Positions 49,234 to 58,260 are shown, numbered from the stretch's first letter. The stretch: DNA of 64,000 bases from Thermofilum sp. NZ13 (GCA_002855745.1 NDWX01000003.1:62001-126000); one strand, 5' to 3'. Numbers and translations: made by a program. Notes: a model not told the origin generated them from the letters alone.

Positions 49234-50025
49234 TTATAGGAGGTCAAGGCCGCACTTCAGCTGTTCCAGCCACTTTAGGGCTTTCTCCACGTTATCTCTA
49301 CCCCTTATGATGGCCCCGTGCTGCGGGACTATGAGGTCTATGTCCAGCGCTTTAACCCTGCTCAGCCAGGCTTGAATCGCCTTGTTGCCAGCCATGTAGC
49401 GCTTGTGGAACGGCTCCATGTACTGTATGTGCGCTTGAAGGTCTGAGACGAAGTCATATTCCTGGCCCTCGGGCATCAAGGAGGCAAAGAGGTCCCCGGA
49501 GTAGAGAATCCTCGAGCACGGGTCGTATATCTGGAAGTTGCCCGGCGAGTGTAGGAAGTGGGCTGGCACCAGCTTGAGGCTACAGTCGCCTAGCCGCAGC
49601 TCTGCCCCTTCATCGGGGACTAGGTGGAACCTCTCAGTGGGGTTTACCTCTGCTGGGAACAGGTGGGGCACGAAGCGTGCCCAGAGCTCGGGTAGCACTA
49701 TCTTAGCGTTGGGCAGAGCCGTATACCAGCTCGCCGCAGCCCCGACGATGTCGGGATCCTGGTGTGAGAAGAAGACATACTTCACCTTAGGAGCCGGGAC
49801 GACGAGCGACACCTCTGATACGAGCTTCGAGAATACCACCCGGCCTGCAGGGTCGGCTAGAAGACCCTCACCCGAGTCCGCTATTACAATCTGGTTGGTT
49901 TGAACGTGGCCCCTTGGGGTGAACCCCCTGAAAACAACTACTTTATGCTTCTCATCGGAGTAAAGCGTTATCACGGGTATCCTGAACCCTCCGGGTTTTA
50001 TAAACCCTATCCTTGAGCTGTTCAT
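49234..50025 (-). CDS. Di-iron metallo-beta-lactamase-fold protein (ODP type)
   Basis: 263 residues. The metal motif is FSHQDPDIVGAA, the variant H-x-D-P-D of oxygen-binding di-iron (flavodiiron-like) MBL proteins. Other ligands lie in HFLHSPGNFQIYD, LYSGDLF and VPQHGAII. No flavodoxin domain follows, so electrons must come from a partner. It may act in oxygen or NO sensing or removal. ATG 50025 is the best start; the frame extends to 50073. It is divergent from the flavin/iron-sulfur dehydrogenase operon. Confidence 0.88.
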   Translation of the reverse strand: MNSSRIGFIKPGGFRIPVITLYSDEKHKVVVFRGFTPRGHVQTNQIVIADSGEGLLADPAGRVVFSKLVSEVSLVVPAPKVKYVFFSHQDPDIVGAAASWYTALPNAKIVLPELWARFVPHLFPAEVNPTERFHLVPDEGAELRLGDCSLKLVPAHFLHSPGNFQIYDPCSRILYSGDLFASLMPEGQEYDFVSDLQAHIQYMEPFHKRYMAGNKAIQAWLSRVKALDIDLIVPQHGAIIRGRDNVEKALKWLEQLKCGLDLL

Positions 50026-50133
50026 AAACCTTCTAGCGCAGACCCACGGGCATTGTATCCAACACCATTGCACGAACCCCCAGTAACATTTTTTTACAGA
50101 ATACTATTTATTATTCCACCGCTAGCTTTAAAT

Positions 50134-51546
50134 GTGCGCTTAACTGAACACCCCATCCTGGAGTTCAGGCGCGAGAAACCGGTGCGCTTCAGCTTTGACG
50201 GTAGGGAGCTGGAGGGCTTCGAGGGTGAGAGCATCCTCGCAGCCTTGTGGGCTAGCGGGGTCAGGAGCCTGAAGCAGGGCGAGGAGCCTCAGGGTCCTTA
50301 CTGCATGATCGGCTACTGCTCCGGCTGCATGGCAAGGGTCGACGGCGTCCCGCATGTGCGCACGTGCCTCGAGCCCGTCAGGGAGGGGGTCAGGGTTGAG
50401 ACAGATGAGCCTTTCCCCAACCCGGCTCCTCGCGCATACCGCGCGGAGCCCGCTGAGTGGGTTGAGACGGACGTGATGGTTGTCGGAAGCGGGCCTGCCG
50501 GTCTATCCGCGGCCATCGCAGCGGCGGAGAGCGGGTTAAGGGTGGACGTGTTCGAGAGGCACTTCAGGCCTGGCGGGCAGCTGCTCAAGCAGACGCACAA
50601 GTTCTTCGGCTCGGGGGAGCTATTCGGCGGGTTGAGGGGGTTTCAGATAGCGGATAAGCTGGTCTCCAGGGCGGAGTCGCTGGGGGTAAGGATTCACACT
50701 GGGACCAGCGTGATAGGCTGGTTCAGGGAGAGGGTTTTCGCCGCCGTGAAGGGCGAGAGGCTACTGCTGGTTAAGCCCAGAGCGGTGGTGGTTTCCACGG
50801 GGGCTGTGGAGAGGTTTCTCGCATTTTCCGGCAACACTCTTCCAGGCGTGATGGGAGCAGGAGCGGCTCAGACTCTGATGAACGAGTACGGGGTTAAGCC
50901 GGGGGAGAGGGCCGTCGTGGTGGGCGCGGGGAACGTTGGGCTGATAGTCTCCTATCAGCTCCTTCAAGCCGGCGTGGAGGTTCTAGCCGTAGTCGAGGTC
51001 ATGAGGGAGATTGGCGGGTGGCTGGTCCACGCGGCCAAGCTGAGGAGGAGGGGTGTCCCGATACTTACGCGGCACACCGTCGTCAGGGCGGAGGGCTCCG
51101 GGAGGCTGGAGAGGGTGGTTGTCGCGGAGGTCGACGAAGGCATGAGGCCCATTGAGGGTACTGAGAAGGTGTTCGAAGCCGACCTTCTGCTCCTGGCGGT
51201 TGGCCTCACGCCGGAGGCTAGGCTCCTGGCGCAGATGGGTGCGAGGATGGTCTGGTCAAGCGAGCTCGGAGGGTACGTCCCCTACAGAGACAGGTACATG
51301 GAGACCAGCATCCCGGGTGTTTACGTGGCCGGCGACGCGTCCGGGATCGAGGAGGCGACCACGGCCATACTTACGGGCAGGGTTGCGGGGTACTCGGCGT
51401 CGATAAGGTTGCTCGGCGAGCGCGGGGACCTGGTGGCTAGGCGCGAGGAGACTCTCAGGAAGCTGGAGGAGACCAGGAGCACGCCGTTTTCGGCTAAGGT
51501 GCTGAGGGGGCTGGGGAAGGTGGTGGTGGGTGGGGTACAGGTCTAG
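50134..51546 (+). CDS. FAD/NAD-binding dehydrogenase alpha subunit with N-terminal [2Fe-2S] domain
   Basis: 470 residues. An N-terminal Fer2-like domain (CMIGYCSGCMARVDGVPHVRTC region, cysteines at about residues 55-77), an FAD motif MVVGSGPAGLSAAIAAAESG, a second dinucleotide motif VVVGAGNVGLIVSYQLL, and a C-terminal GVYVAGDASGIEEATTAILTG. It resembles alpha subunits of dye-linked L-proline dehydrogenase, hydrogen-cyanide synthase HcnB and heteromeric sarcosine oxidase. GTG 50134 lies about 26 bases from a TATTTATTATT box. First gene of a four-subunit operon; substrate, likely an amino or imino acid, not decided. Confidence 0.85.
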   Translation: MRLTEHPILEFRREKPVRFSFDGRELEGFEGESILAALWASGVRSLKQGEEPQGPYCMIGYCSGCMARVDGVPHVRTCLEPVREGVRVETDEPFPNPAPRAYRAEPAEWVETDVMVVGSGPAGLSAAIAAAESGLRVDVFERHFRPGGQLLKQTHKFFGSGELFGGLRGFQIADKLVSRAESLGVRIHTGTSVIGWFRERVFAAVKGERLLLVKPRAVVVSTGAVERFLAFSGNTLPGVMGAGAAQTLMNEYGVKPGERAVVVGAGNVGLIVSYQLLQAGVEVLAVVEVMREIGGWLVHAAKLRRRGVPILTRHTVVRAEGSGRLERVVVAEVDEGMRPIEGTEKVFEADLLLLAVGLTPEARLLAQMGARMVWSSELGGYVPYRDRYMETSIPGVYVAGDASGIEEATTAILTGRVAGYSASIRLLGERGDLVARREETLRKLEETRSTPFSAKVLRGLGKVVVGGVQV

Positions 51547-52006
51547 GGGCTTTATCGAGCTTGAGGATCTGCGGAGAGAGGGCTTCGTACCGCCACGCGA
51601 CGTCGTTGAGGGCAAGGTGGTGGCTGTATCCGAGTGCATAGAGGAGATCCCCTGCAACGTGTGCCAGTCCCTCTGCCCTGTTAAGGCGATAAGGGTTGAG
51701 GGATTAAGGGGCAGGCCTAAGGTGGACTGGGCGAGGTGCACGGGCTGCGGTATCTGCGTGGGGGGTTGCCCGGGCCAGGCGATGTTCCTCGTCGGCAGAG
51801 ACGGCGATGGCTACTTGGTGGGCCTCCCCTACGAGTTCCTGCCTAGGCCGAAGAAGGGGGATGTCGTCGAGCTTCTGAACAGGAGGGGGGAGCCTGTAGG
51901 GCGTGGCGAGGTTTTGCGGGTCTTTGATATTAACAAGACCCTTGTGGTATTAGTCAGGGTTTCGGGGGATCTAATATGGGAGGTAAGGAGCATAAGGGTA
52001 AAGTGA
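51530..52006 (+). CDS. 4Fe-4S ferredoxin-type subunit of the dehydrogenase
   Basis: 158 residues. Two cysteine sets, CIEEIPCNVCQSLCP and CTGCGICVGGCP, could hold one or two [4Fe-4S] clusters. The C-terminal part is a beta-rich domain. It passes electrons from the flavin subunits to an acceptor. GTG start overlaps the alpha gene by 17 bases, and its end overlaps the BFD-like gene by 31. Confidence 0.82.
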   Translation: MGYRSRGFIELEDLRREGFVPPRDVVEGKVVAVSECIEEIPCNVCQSLCPVKAIRVEGLRGRPKVDWARCTGCGICVGGCPGQAMFLVGRDGDGYLVGLPYEFLPRPKKGDVVELLNRRGEPVGRGEVLRVFDINKTLVVLVRVSGDLIWEVRSIRVK

Positions 52007-52269
52007 AAGCGTACATATGTATGTGCGAGAAGGTCACAGTAGAGGACGTTGACAGGGCTCTCGAGGAGGGGATCACCGACATCGAGTCCCTTAAAAGGAA
52101 GCTACGAATAGGCATGGGTCCGTGCCAGGGAAGGTTCTGCTTCCCTCTTCTGATTTCATACGTGAGCAGGAAGTTAGGCATCCCGCCCGAGAAGCTCGCC
52201 TACCCCGTGGTGAGGCCTCCCCTAGAGCCCGTCCCCGCTGGAGTTTTCCTGCAGGTGAGGAAGGAGTGA
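51976..52269 (+). CDS. BFD-like [2Fe-2S] subunit
   Basis: 97 residues. The four-cysteine pattern CMCEKVT and GMGPCQGRFC, with the helix ITDIESLKRKLR between, is the BFD-like [2Fe-2S] domain seen as a separate small subunit or C-terminal domain in Pdh/Hcn-type dehydrogenases. It overlaps both neighbours (GTGA with the beta gene). Confidence 0.85.
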   Translation: MGGKEHKGKVKAYICMCEKVTVEDVDRALEEGITDIESLKRKLRIGMGPCQGRFCFPLLISYVSRKLGIPPEKLAYPVVRPPLEPVPAGVFLQVRKE

Positions 52270-53399
52270 GGTACAATGTTGTCGTCGTGGGGGGCGGTAT
52301 CACTGGGCTTTGCACAGCCTACAGCCTAGCTCTCAGGGGCGCGGGGAGGGTCGCGGTTTTCGAGCGGAGCTACCTAGGCTCTGGCTCGACTTTCAGGTGC
52401 GCTGGCGGCATCAGGGCGAGCTTCACGAGCCGGGAGCACATAGTGCTCATGAAGAAAAGCATCGAGCTTTGGGCCAAGCTGGCGCAGGAGCTAGGGGTAA
52501 AGTACGCGAGGAGCGGGTACCTCTGGCTCTCCTCGACTGAAGAGGGGCTCGAGCGGCTGAAGAGGTACATGAGGATACACAACGAGAACGGTTTGCCGAC
52601 ACGGCTCGTCGACGAGGGGTTCATACGGGAAATCGCGCCCTACATAAGCACAGAAAGGCTGACTGGAGCGCTGTACGACCCGCTCGCCGGCAAGGCAAGC
52701 CCCTTCGACGCCGTCTACAAGCTCTACTCCGCGCTCCGCCGCTTGGGAGTCGAGTTCAGGATCGGGGAGAGCGTGGTTGAGGTGGAGGCAGAGGGCGGCA
52801 GTGTTAAAGGTGTGCGAACAGACCGCAAGAGAGTGCAGGCAGATGCTGTGGTCCTGGCGACAGGGCCGTACATAAACGAGCTCCTCAGGCCCCTCGGGGT
52901 CGACCCGAGAGTTACCCCCGTACCGCACCACGCCGCCGTGACGGAGGAGTTTGGTAGACTCTTCGACCCGCTAGTCATCGACTTCGAGAGCGGGGCCTAC
53001 GCGGTGCAAACCTTCCACGGCAACCTCCTGATGGGCGTCGAGGTTCCGGAAGAACCCTTCGCGCCGCTGGAGGTGAGGCTCGAGTTCCTCTGGAGGGCCG
53101 TGAAGGAGTGGTCTAAGTGGATGCCGTGGCTACCTCGGGTGAACATTCTGCGGTACTGGCCTGGCTACTACGAGGTTACGCCAGACCACCACCCCGTCCT
53201 CGGCCCCGTAAGCGGTTACGAGAACCTCTACATCGCGGCTGGGTTCAGCGGACACGGGTTCATGATGGGGCCTGTCGTAGGCGAAGTCATGGCGGACTGG
53301 GTTCTGAGCGGCGAGCCCGGGATCCCCGAGGCGAAGAACCTGGTCCTCGAGCGTTTCCAGCTGGGCAGGCTCGTCCACGAGCTCGCGGTGATAGGTTAA
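52266..53399 (+). CDS. FAD-dependent DAO-family dehydrogenase beta subunit
   Basis: 377 residues. N-terminal VVVVGGGITGLCTAYSLALRG for FAD, CAGGIRASFTSREH, and the C-terminal GLYIAAGFSGHGFMMGPVVG-type end (IAAGFSGHGFMMGPVVGEV) of the D-amino-acid oxidase / sarcosine-oxidase-beta family. This subunit should oxidise the amine substrate. GTG 52266 follows GAGGAAGGA and overlaps the BFD gene stop; the upstream open frame is not used. Confidence 0.88.
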   Translation: MRYNVVVVGGGITGLCTAYSLALRGAGRVAVFERSYLGSGSTFRCAGGIRASFTSREHIVLMKKSIELWAKLAQELGVKYARSGYLWLSSTEEGLERLKRYMRIHNENGLPTRLVDEGFIREIAPYISTERLTGALYDPLAGKASPFDAVYKLYSALRRLGVEFRIGESVVEVEAEGGSVKGVRTDRKRVQADAVVLATGPYINELLRPLGVDPRVTPVPHHAAVTEEFGRLFDPLVIDFESGAYAVQTFHGNLLMGVEVPEEPFAPLEVRLEFLWRAVKEWSKWMPWLPRVNILRYWPGYYEVTPDHHPVLGPVSGYENLYIAAGFSGHGFMMGPVVGEVMADWVLSGEPGIPEAKNLVLERFQLGRLVHELAVIG

Positions 53400-53440
53400 C
53401 AACGTTTTTAACGGTCCGTAAGCTATTCCCCGAGGGATTT

Positions 53441-54391
53441 ATGAGGCTGGACTCGCTCCTCAAGACTTACCTCGTTCTGAAGGCGGTTCTTCAGGGCAGA
53501 AAGCTCGCGCTGGTCGATGAGGGCGACCCAGACGGCATAGTGAGCGGCGCGCTCTTCAAGATGAAGCACCCCGACGGGGTCGTCGTTCTAGCCTACCCTG
53601 GGGAGGTTCAGAGGAGCATGCTCATAAGGTCAGTGAAGTGGTACTTCGTCGCCGACCTGCCCTGCCCCGGGAAGGCGGTCTTGAGGGCAGACCACCACCT
53701 CACGAACCCACCCTGCGCCGAGAAGGAGTTCTACGACCCCAACGCCCCCGCGTCGGCGGTTTTGGCACTCAAAGCGCTGGGGCTGGACGGCGACCCTCTG
53801 GCCTCCAAGCTCGCAAGCTTAGCCGTCGAGACGGACACAGCTAACATAGTCTCCCAGGAGGCGATGGACCTCGAGGCCGCAGTGAAAGGCGCGGACTACT
53901 CCGGTAAACTCTACCTCATCGATCTCCTGGCCTCAAAGGGGCTTGACGCCTTAAACGATGAGAGGATCAGGGGGTTCATCGAGAGGTACGGCAGAAACAG
54001 GGGAAAGACCGAGGAGGTCGCTAAGTCCCTGAGCCCCCCACCCAGGGAGGCGGTTGTCGTCTTCGAAGGAGATGAGGGTCTCTCGTACAGGTACCTGACC
54101 ATCCTCCTGGAGAGAGCTGGAGCGGAGTTCACGTTCGTCCTGGTTCCAAAAGGGCTCTTCAAGTACAGGGTTTACGCAGGGGCAAACCCGTCTTCCAGGT
54201 ACAATGCCGCCAGCGTCGCAGCTAAGCTCGGAGGAGGGGGGCACAGGTTCGCGGCCGGCGCAACGTTTCGGGCCCTGAGCTTAAGGAGAGCCTTAAACAA
54301 GGTCGCACCTATCCTGAAGGAGGAGCTCCGCTCCGACAAGCTAGAGGTAATTATTGTGCGTAAAGGCGGCACACATAGAGAAGTGCTCTAG
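53441..54391 (+). CDS. DHH-family phosphoesterase
   Basis: 316 residues. Motif order: LVDEGDPDGIVSG (D-x-D type), VLRADHHLTNPP (DHH), AVETDTANI, and the C-terminal DHHA1 glycine motif KLGGGGHRFAAGAT. Archaeal stand-alone DHH-DHHA1 proteins are RecJ-like nucleases, nanoRNases or cyclic-di-nucleotide phosphodiesterases. ATG 53441 is chosen; the open frame further upstream lies inside the preceding gene. The next gene starts 2 bases after its stop. Confidence 0.87.
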   Translation: MRLDSLLKTYLVLKAVLQGRKLALVDEGDPDGIVSGALFKMKHPDGVVVLAYPGEVQRSMLIRSVKWYFVADLPCPGKAVLRADHHLTNPPCAEKEFYDPNAPASAVLALKALGLDGDPLASKLASLAVETDTANIVSQEAMDLEAAVKGADYSGKLYLIDLLASKGLDALNDERIRGFIERYGRNRGKTEEVAKSLSPPPREAVVVFEGDEGLSYRYLTILLERAGAEFTFVLVPKGLFKYRVYAGANPSSRYNAASVAAKLGGGGHRFAAGATFRALSLRRALNKVAPILKEELRSDKLEVIIVRKGGTHREVL

Positions 54392-54393
54392 AC

Positions 54394-55284
54394 ATGCCGT
54401 CGATCCTGGTTACGGGCTTGCTGCCGCTCTCCCGTGGGAAGACTTCCCTCGTGCTGCTCCTGGCACGAGCACTCTCCGAGCTCGGGGTTCCCGTGGCCTT
54501 CTCGAAACCAGCGGCAATTGGAGACTACACGAACGACTACGAGCTACTGCCCGGCTGGCTGGAAAGCGGGACGCTCTACCCGCGCGAGTGGCTCGCGGCG
54601 CGAGAGGCGGGCTTCAAGCTTAGGCTCGAGGAGTTTAACCCGCTGTTCATACTGGTAGCGCCGCTGAACCTGAGCTTGTTCTTCAGGGAGGGCGTTCCAT
54701 CTGCGATAATCGCATACGAGGAGGACCTCGCGAGGAGGACCCTCCTTGCGCGGTTTTATACGGCTTCTAGCGGGGAGCGGGCGACCCAGGTTCTGGTGAA
54801 CAAGTGGGCGCAAACGCGTGGAGTGCTCCTGGTGGATAAGCGTCTTATGGAGAAAGCAGTGAGCTCCTCTGAGAGAGTGCTCGAGGTGGACAGGCCTGAG
54901 GCTCTAAGAGGCCTCCTCGTTGACGCGCTGACAAGGGCCGCTGAGCTCGCTCTCGAGAACCTTAAGCGGAGGAGCGTGGTCCAGGTGCTTGAGGGAGTGT
55001 CTGACTGGGTTTTTACAAACGTGAGGTACGACCTGGTGGTAGCCGTCCACCAGAGCCAGGCTGTCTTTTTCGACGGCTCAAAGATCACGCGAGCGCTTGA
55101 GGTTACAGTCCGCGGGGCTGTATACGAGAGGGTTAGAACCCTGCTGGGGCTCGTCTCGCCCCTTGAGGTCTTGAGGTTCACGCCAGCTCTGCCGGGGGAG
55201 AGCCTGGAGGATGCGGTGAAAAGGAACCCTAATGTCGTCCATCGGGTAGTCGATTACCTGCTAAGGGAGAAAGCGGAGAAATAA
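54394..55284 (+). CDS. P-loop protein of unknown function
   Basis: 296 residues. It starts with a deviant Walker A strand-loop (ILVTGLLPLSRGKTSLVLLLARAL), recalling dethiobiotin-synthetase/CobQ-like P-loops, and continues with a KPAAIGDYTNDYELLPGWL segment. The rest is helical with few markers. It lies 2 bases after the DHH gene, so co-translation is likely. A nucleotide-dependent partner of the DHH enzyme is possible but unproven. Confidence 0.6.
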   Translation: MPSILVTGLLPLSRGKTSLVLLLARALSELGVPVAFSKPAAIGDYTNDYELLPGWLESGTLYPREWLAAREAGFKLRLEEFNPLFILVAPLNLSLFFREGVPSAIIAYEEDLARRTLLARFYTASSGERATQVLVNKWAQTRGVLLVDKRLMEKAVSSSERVLEVDRPEALRGLLVDALTRAAELALENLKRRSVVQVLEGVSDWVFTNVRYDLVVAVHQSQAVFFDGSKITRALEVTVRGAVYERVRTLLGLVSPLEVLRFTPALPGESLEDAVKRNPNVVHRVVDYLLREKAEK

Positions 55285-55320
55285 AATAAGGAAAGAGAGT
55301 AGAAATACCTCTTTTCTCTT

Positions 55321-55818
55321 CTAGAGTTTTTTGGCCATTACGACGTCGTCCTCGTAGGCCGAGAGGGCGTCCACGAGATCCCAGTAAACTCTGTTTTCCC
55401 TGGTGAAGAGCGAGTACCCCAAGCTTCTGAAAAGCCTCTGTGATGCCGTGTTGCTAGCGACAGTGCTGGCGGCGCTGTAGAGGCACCTCTCCCGTTTGAA
55501 AAGCTTCTCAGCCTCCAGCACGAGCGTCCTGCCTATGCCCATGCCCCTATACTCTCTGTCCACTGCCAGGAAGTACACCACGCCTACCTTCCCGTAGCCC
55601 TCCACGAAGGAGGTGTAAACCTCAGCAACGCCCACTACCCTGTTGCCAAGCTCGGCGACAAGGACGAGTGTCTCATCCATGTCCCTTATTGACCAGTAGC
55701 GGTACGAGCCTGTGAACGACTTCCTGAGTATCCTCACGACGGCGAGTTTGTCCGTAGGCGTTGCGATGCGAACCCTTACTTTCAAAAGACTACTACTGTC
55801 CTCCTCCAACGACTCCAT
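55321..55818 (-). CDS. GNAT-family acetyltransferase
   Basis: 165 residues. The acetyl-CoA pyrophosphate loop is VDREYRGMGIGRTLVLEAE (R/Q-x-x-G-x-G/A), followed by ASNTASQRLFRSLGY, the usual end of the GNAT fold. It could acetylate protein N-termini or a small amine; the surrounding genes do not decide. ATG 55818, 11 bases after the M28 peptidase stop on the same strand. Confidence 0.85.
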   Translation of the reverse strand: MESLEEDSSSLLKVRVRIATPTDKLAVVRILRKSFTGSYRYWSIRDMDETLVLVAELGNRVVGVAEVYTSFVEGYGKVGVVYFLAVDREYRGMGIGRTLVLEAEKLFKRERCLYSAASTVASNTASQRLFRSLGYSLFTRENRVYWDLVDALSAYEDDVVMAKKL

Positions 55819-55828
55819 GATTACACGC

Positions 55829-57469
55829 TCATTTCTTCAGAGCTTGTAGTCTCTCCACAAGGGTGTTTATATCCTTTTCGACTACCCTTTCCAACACTAG
55901 GTAGAGCTCTTTCAGGAAGCCCGGCGAGCTTAGAACCCTTCCATAGAATACAGGCTCCACGGAGGGCAGAACAACCTCGAACCCCGAAATTCTCCTGAGA
56001 CCCTTCATTCCAGCGACATCGGCAGGGCTCCTGGCCCCGGCTAGTATATCGGAGAGAAGAACCAGGTCGTCGATGGCGTCCGTGAAGAGGGGGTAGTAGA
56101 CCTCGCTGTCCCTAAACACCCTGTCGTAGCGTCCCCAGAACATGGGGCCCGTCAGCGCCCGCCTCACTTGTCTGGCGCTCTCCTCGCTGTCCAGCCTCAG
56201 ACTCTGCAGCAGCTCTACCGCCTTAGCCGCTGAGGGGAGGTGCGAAACCCTCTCCAGCCTCTCTGCAATGCGCCTGGTTAACTCAGCGTATTTGAACATG
56301 CCCCACCTCTTTGCTGCGAACTCGGTGGCTATCCTCTCGAGTACGCGAACCGCCCTCTCGACTCCCTGCCAGTCGACGAAAGCCGGGGTATCCATGTCGG
56401 TGTGGTACACCGGTAGCACCTCAGGGAACGTGTGCGTGGTCGTCGAGGGGATGCCTTTCATTGTGAAGCTGAAGCTATCGAAGATAACCTGATCGGGGCA
56501 GATCCTCGCGGAGCTTCCAATAGCATCAGCGATGCCCTCTTGGACGTCCGGGGTTGACGCTGAGACGCGAACCTCCCTTCCCCCAAGAGTGTCCACGTTG
56601 AGGAGCATGCCGAAGTCGTCCAGGAGGCCGGTCTTCTCGAGGTATTCCGCGAAGCTCCGCGAGCCCCAGATCCAGTACCAGGGGCTGTACCCTGGAGCGC
56701 CGGATTCCTCAGAGCCGAAGAAGATGTAGCCGGCGCTGTCGCGTAGCCTCTCGGCTAGGAGCATCACCACTCCGACGCCGAGCACGTCATCCGTGAAGCC
56801 CGAAAGCCACTTGTCGATGTGCGCCGAGAAGACCGGTCCCTCTAGCGACCCGGCGTACACGACCCTGCTCCTCGAGTAGTGGTCAACTTTCGTGTCAACC
56901 CTGACTAGGAGCTTCTCCCCCCTGTGGGCAAGCTTCAGAATCCTCAATCCATCCTCCAGGCTAACAGCCACGGCAGGGATCGGTGGAGGCGTCCCTTCTG
57001 TGAAGCGGTAGTCGGTGTTCAGGGTTAGGACCATCTTCCGCAGGCGGTTGGGGTAGTTGTCCATGAAAACAACAGCCTCAGCTCCCGCCCTGACAGCCCG
57101 AATGTACTGCCACTCCGCCTCGTCGACCTTGCTGAAGAACTTCACTAGAGCTATCTTACCTGAAAGATCAATAGACGCCCACTCATCCTCCAGGATCCTC
57201 CCCCCGACGTAGACGACCTTACCCTCCGCCTCGCCGGGCAGGCTGTAGGGGAGAGCCACGCTCCGGAGTTTCAATCCCTTGAAGCCAACCTCCACGTAGC
57301 GCTCCTCCCATGACAGGGCTTCAAACTCGTAGACGCCGGTCTCTAGGCCGAGCGACTCGAGGAAGGCGCGAAGGTTCTCTGAGATAGCTCTCTCCTGCTC
57401 AGAGCCCGCTACAACATCACTCTGAGGGGTGCCCGCCGCAATGGAGGCGAGTTTCTCAGCGATGCTCAC
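55829..57469 (-). CDS. M28-family metallopeptidase with PA-type insert
   Basis: 546 residues. A PA-like domain (residues ~75-200, LSGKIALVKFFSK, AGAEAVVFMDNYP) precedes the co-catalytic zinc site: His and Asp of SAHIDKW, Asp of GFTDDVLGVG, the Glu pair of FGSEESG, Asp of LLNVDTLGG, and His of PVYHTDMDTP. All ligands are present, so an active aminopeptidase is expected. A ~150-residue helical C-terminal domain follows. No signal peptide is seen. GTG start at 57469. Confidence 0.88.
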   Translation of the reverse strand: MSIAEKLASIAAGTPQSDVVAGSEQERAISENLRAFLESLGLETGVYEFEALSWEERYVEVGFKGLKLRSVALPYSLPGEAEGKVVYVGGRILEDEWASIDLSGKIALVKFFSKVDEAEWQYIRAVRAGAEAVVFMDNYPNRLRKMVLTLNTDYRFTEGTPPPIPAVAVSLEDGLRILKLAHRGEKLLVRVDTKVDHYSRSRVVYAGSLEGPVFSAHIDKWLSGFTDDVLGVGVVMLLAERLRDSAGYIFFGSEESGAPGYSPWYWIWGSRSFAEYLEKTGLLDDFGMLLNVDTLGGREVRVSASTPDVQEGIADAIGSSARICPDQVIFDSFSFTMKGIPSTTTHTFPEVLPVYHTDMDTPAFVDWQGVERAVRVLERIATEFAAKRWGMFKYAELTRRIAERLERVSHLPSAAKAVELLQSLRLDSEESARQVRRALTGPMFWGRYDRVFRDSEVYYPLFTDAIDDLVLLSDILAGARSPADVAGMKGLRRISGFEVVLPSVEPVFYGRVLSSPGFLKELYLVLERVVEKDINTLVERLQALKK

Positions 57470-57569
57470 GAAGTAGCTAGACCGGTGCGGTGATAAATGT
57501 ATCGCGGAGAGCCAAGCCGGTAACCGCGCCAGACTAAAGTATATTTTCCACAGTCCCCACGTTTAGGTG

Positions 57570-57758
57570 ATGAAGAGCGCTTTCGAAAAAATTAAAGCGG
57601 CGCTGGACAGCATCGATGACGCAATAAGCCTGCTGAGGGAGGTTGCCCGAGAGGACAAGAAGCTCGCCGCAGCGCTGGAAGATACCATATACTACCTTGA
57701 GGAGGCTGGTGAAGCTTTGAGCAACATCCTCGAGGACAGCTACTCTTCAGGGGGGTGA
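57570..57758 (+). CDS. Small helical (coiled-coil) protein
   Basis: 62 residues, almost entirely one or two amphipathic helices (AFEKIKAALDSIDDAISLLREV; LAAALEDTIYYLEEAGEALS). A GTATATTTTCC box at 57539-57549 lies about 26 bases upstream, so the mRNA is leaderless from GTG 57567 or ATG 57570. Its 3' end overlaps a convergent membrane-protein gene by 19 bases. Function unknown. Confidence 0.6.
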   Translation: MKSAFEKIKAALDSIDDAISLLREVAREDKKLAAALEDTIYYLEEAGEALSNILEDSYSSGG

Positions 57759-58012
57759 GTGGGGCGGCTGACGCTGGTTAAGCCCGCTAACAGGACGTAC
57801 ATTACAAGGAGCATCACAAGCAACGCCACAGCACTCGCAATGATCAGCAGGAGGGGCTCCGCGCCGTAGCCAAAGCACACGGGGATTGGTCCAATGAGGA
57901 TGCAGCCGCCCACGCTCACAGATGCTTGCTGTGTTCCCAGTAGCGCCAGAATCATTCCGGTTAAAACGAGGAAAACGCCGAGCAGGAATATCAGCGCGCC
58001 GGCTCTCTCCAT
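57740..58012 (-). CDS. DUF131-type small membrane protein A
   Basis: 90 residues. Two hydrophobic helices (ALIFLLGVFLVLTGMILALLG; PLLLIIASAVALLVMLLVMYVL) flank the motif GGCILIGPIPVCFG, typical of the archaeal TIGR00304/DUF131 family. ATG 58012 follows AGGTGAGG and overlaps the stop of the paralog (58015) closely; GTG 58018 is possible. Function of the family is unknown. Confidence 0.72.
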   Translation of the reverse strand: MERAGALIFLLGVFLVLTGMILALLGTQQASVSVGGCILIGPIPVCFGYGAEPLLLIIASAVALLVMLLVMYVLLAGLTSVSRPTHPPEE

Positions 58013-58014
58013 CC

Positions 58015-58260
58015 TCACCTTAACCACCCTGATGTGAAGGCGAAGAAGATAAAAGCAAGGGCTGTCAGGACTGCCGCTAAAACGATAAGCCACTGAGTGC
58101 TTTCGGCGTCAGAGCCGACTACTATGGGTAGGGGGCCGATGATGATGACTGCCCCGCCCTTCACACCCTTCTTTCCCTCGACCGCCGCGGCTATGATCAG
58201 CGCGAGCCCGATGAGAACCATCAAGAGCCCCAGGGCTACGAGAGCCACCGCTATAGACAC
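58015..58260 (-). CDS. DUF131-type small membrane protein B
   Basis: 81 residues. Two helices (VALVALGLLMVLIGLALIIAA; WLIVLAAVLTALAFIFFAFT) flank GGAVIIIGPLPIVVG, the same family motif as its neighbour, so the two are tandem paralogs. GTG 58260 lies about 27 bases from the TTTAAA box at 58285-58290. The longer frame to 58638 is antisense to the YkgJ gene and is rejected. Confidence 0.72.
   Translation of the reverse strand: MSIAVALVALGLLMVLIGLALIIAAAVEGKKGVKGGAVIIIGPLPIVVGSDAESTQWLIVLAAVLTALAFIFFAFTSGWLR

Noticed and set aside
53117-53440. N-terminal extension of the DHH phosphoesterase frame
   Set aside because: Lies inside the DAO-family gene and is Arg/Pro-rich; ATG 53441 gives the normal family start.
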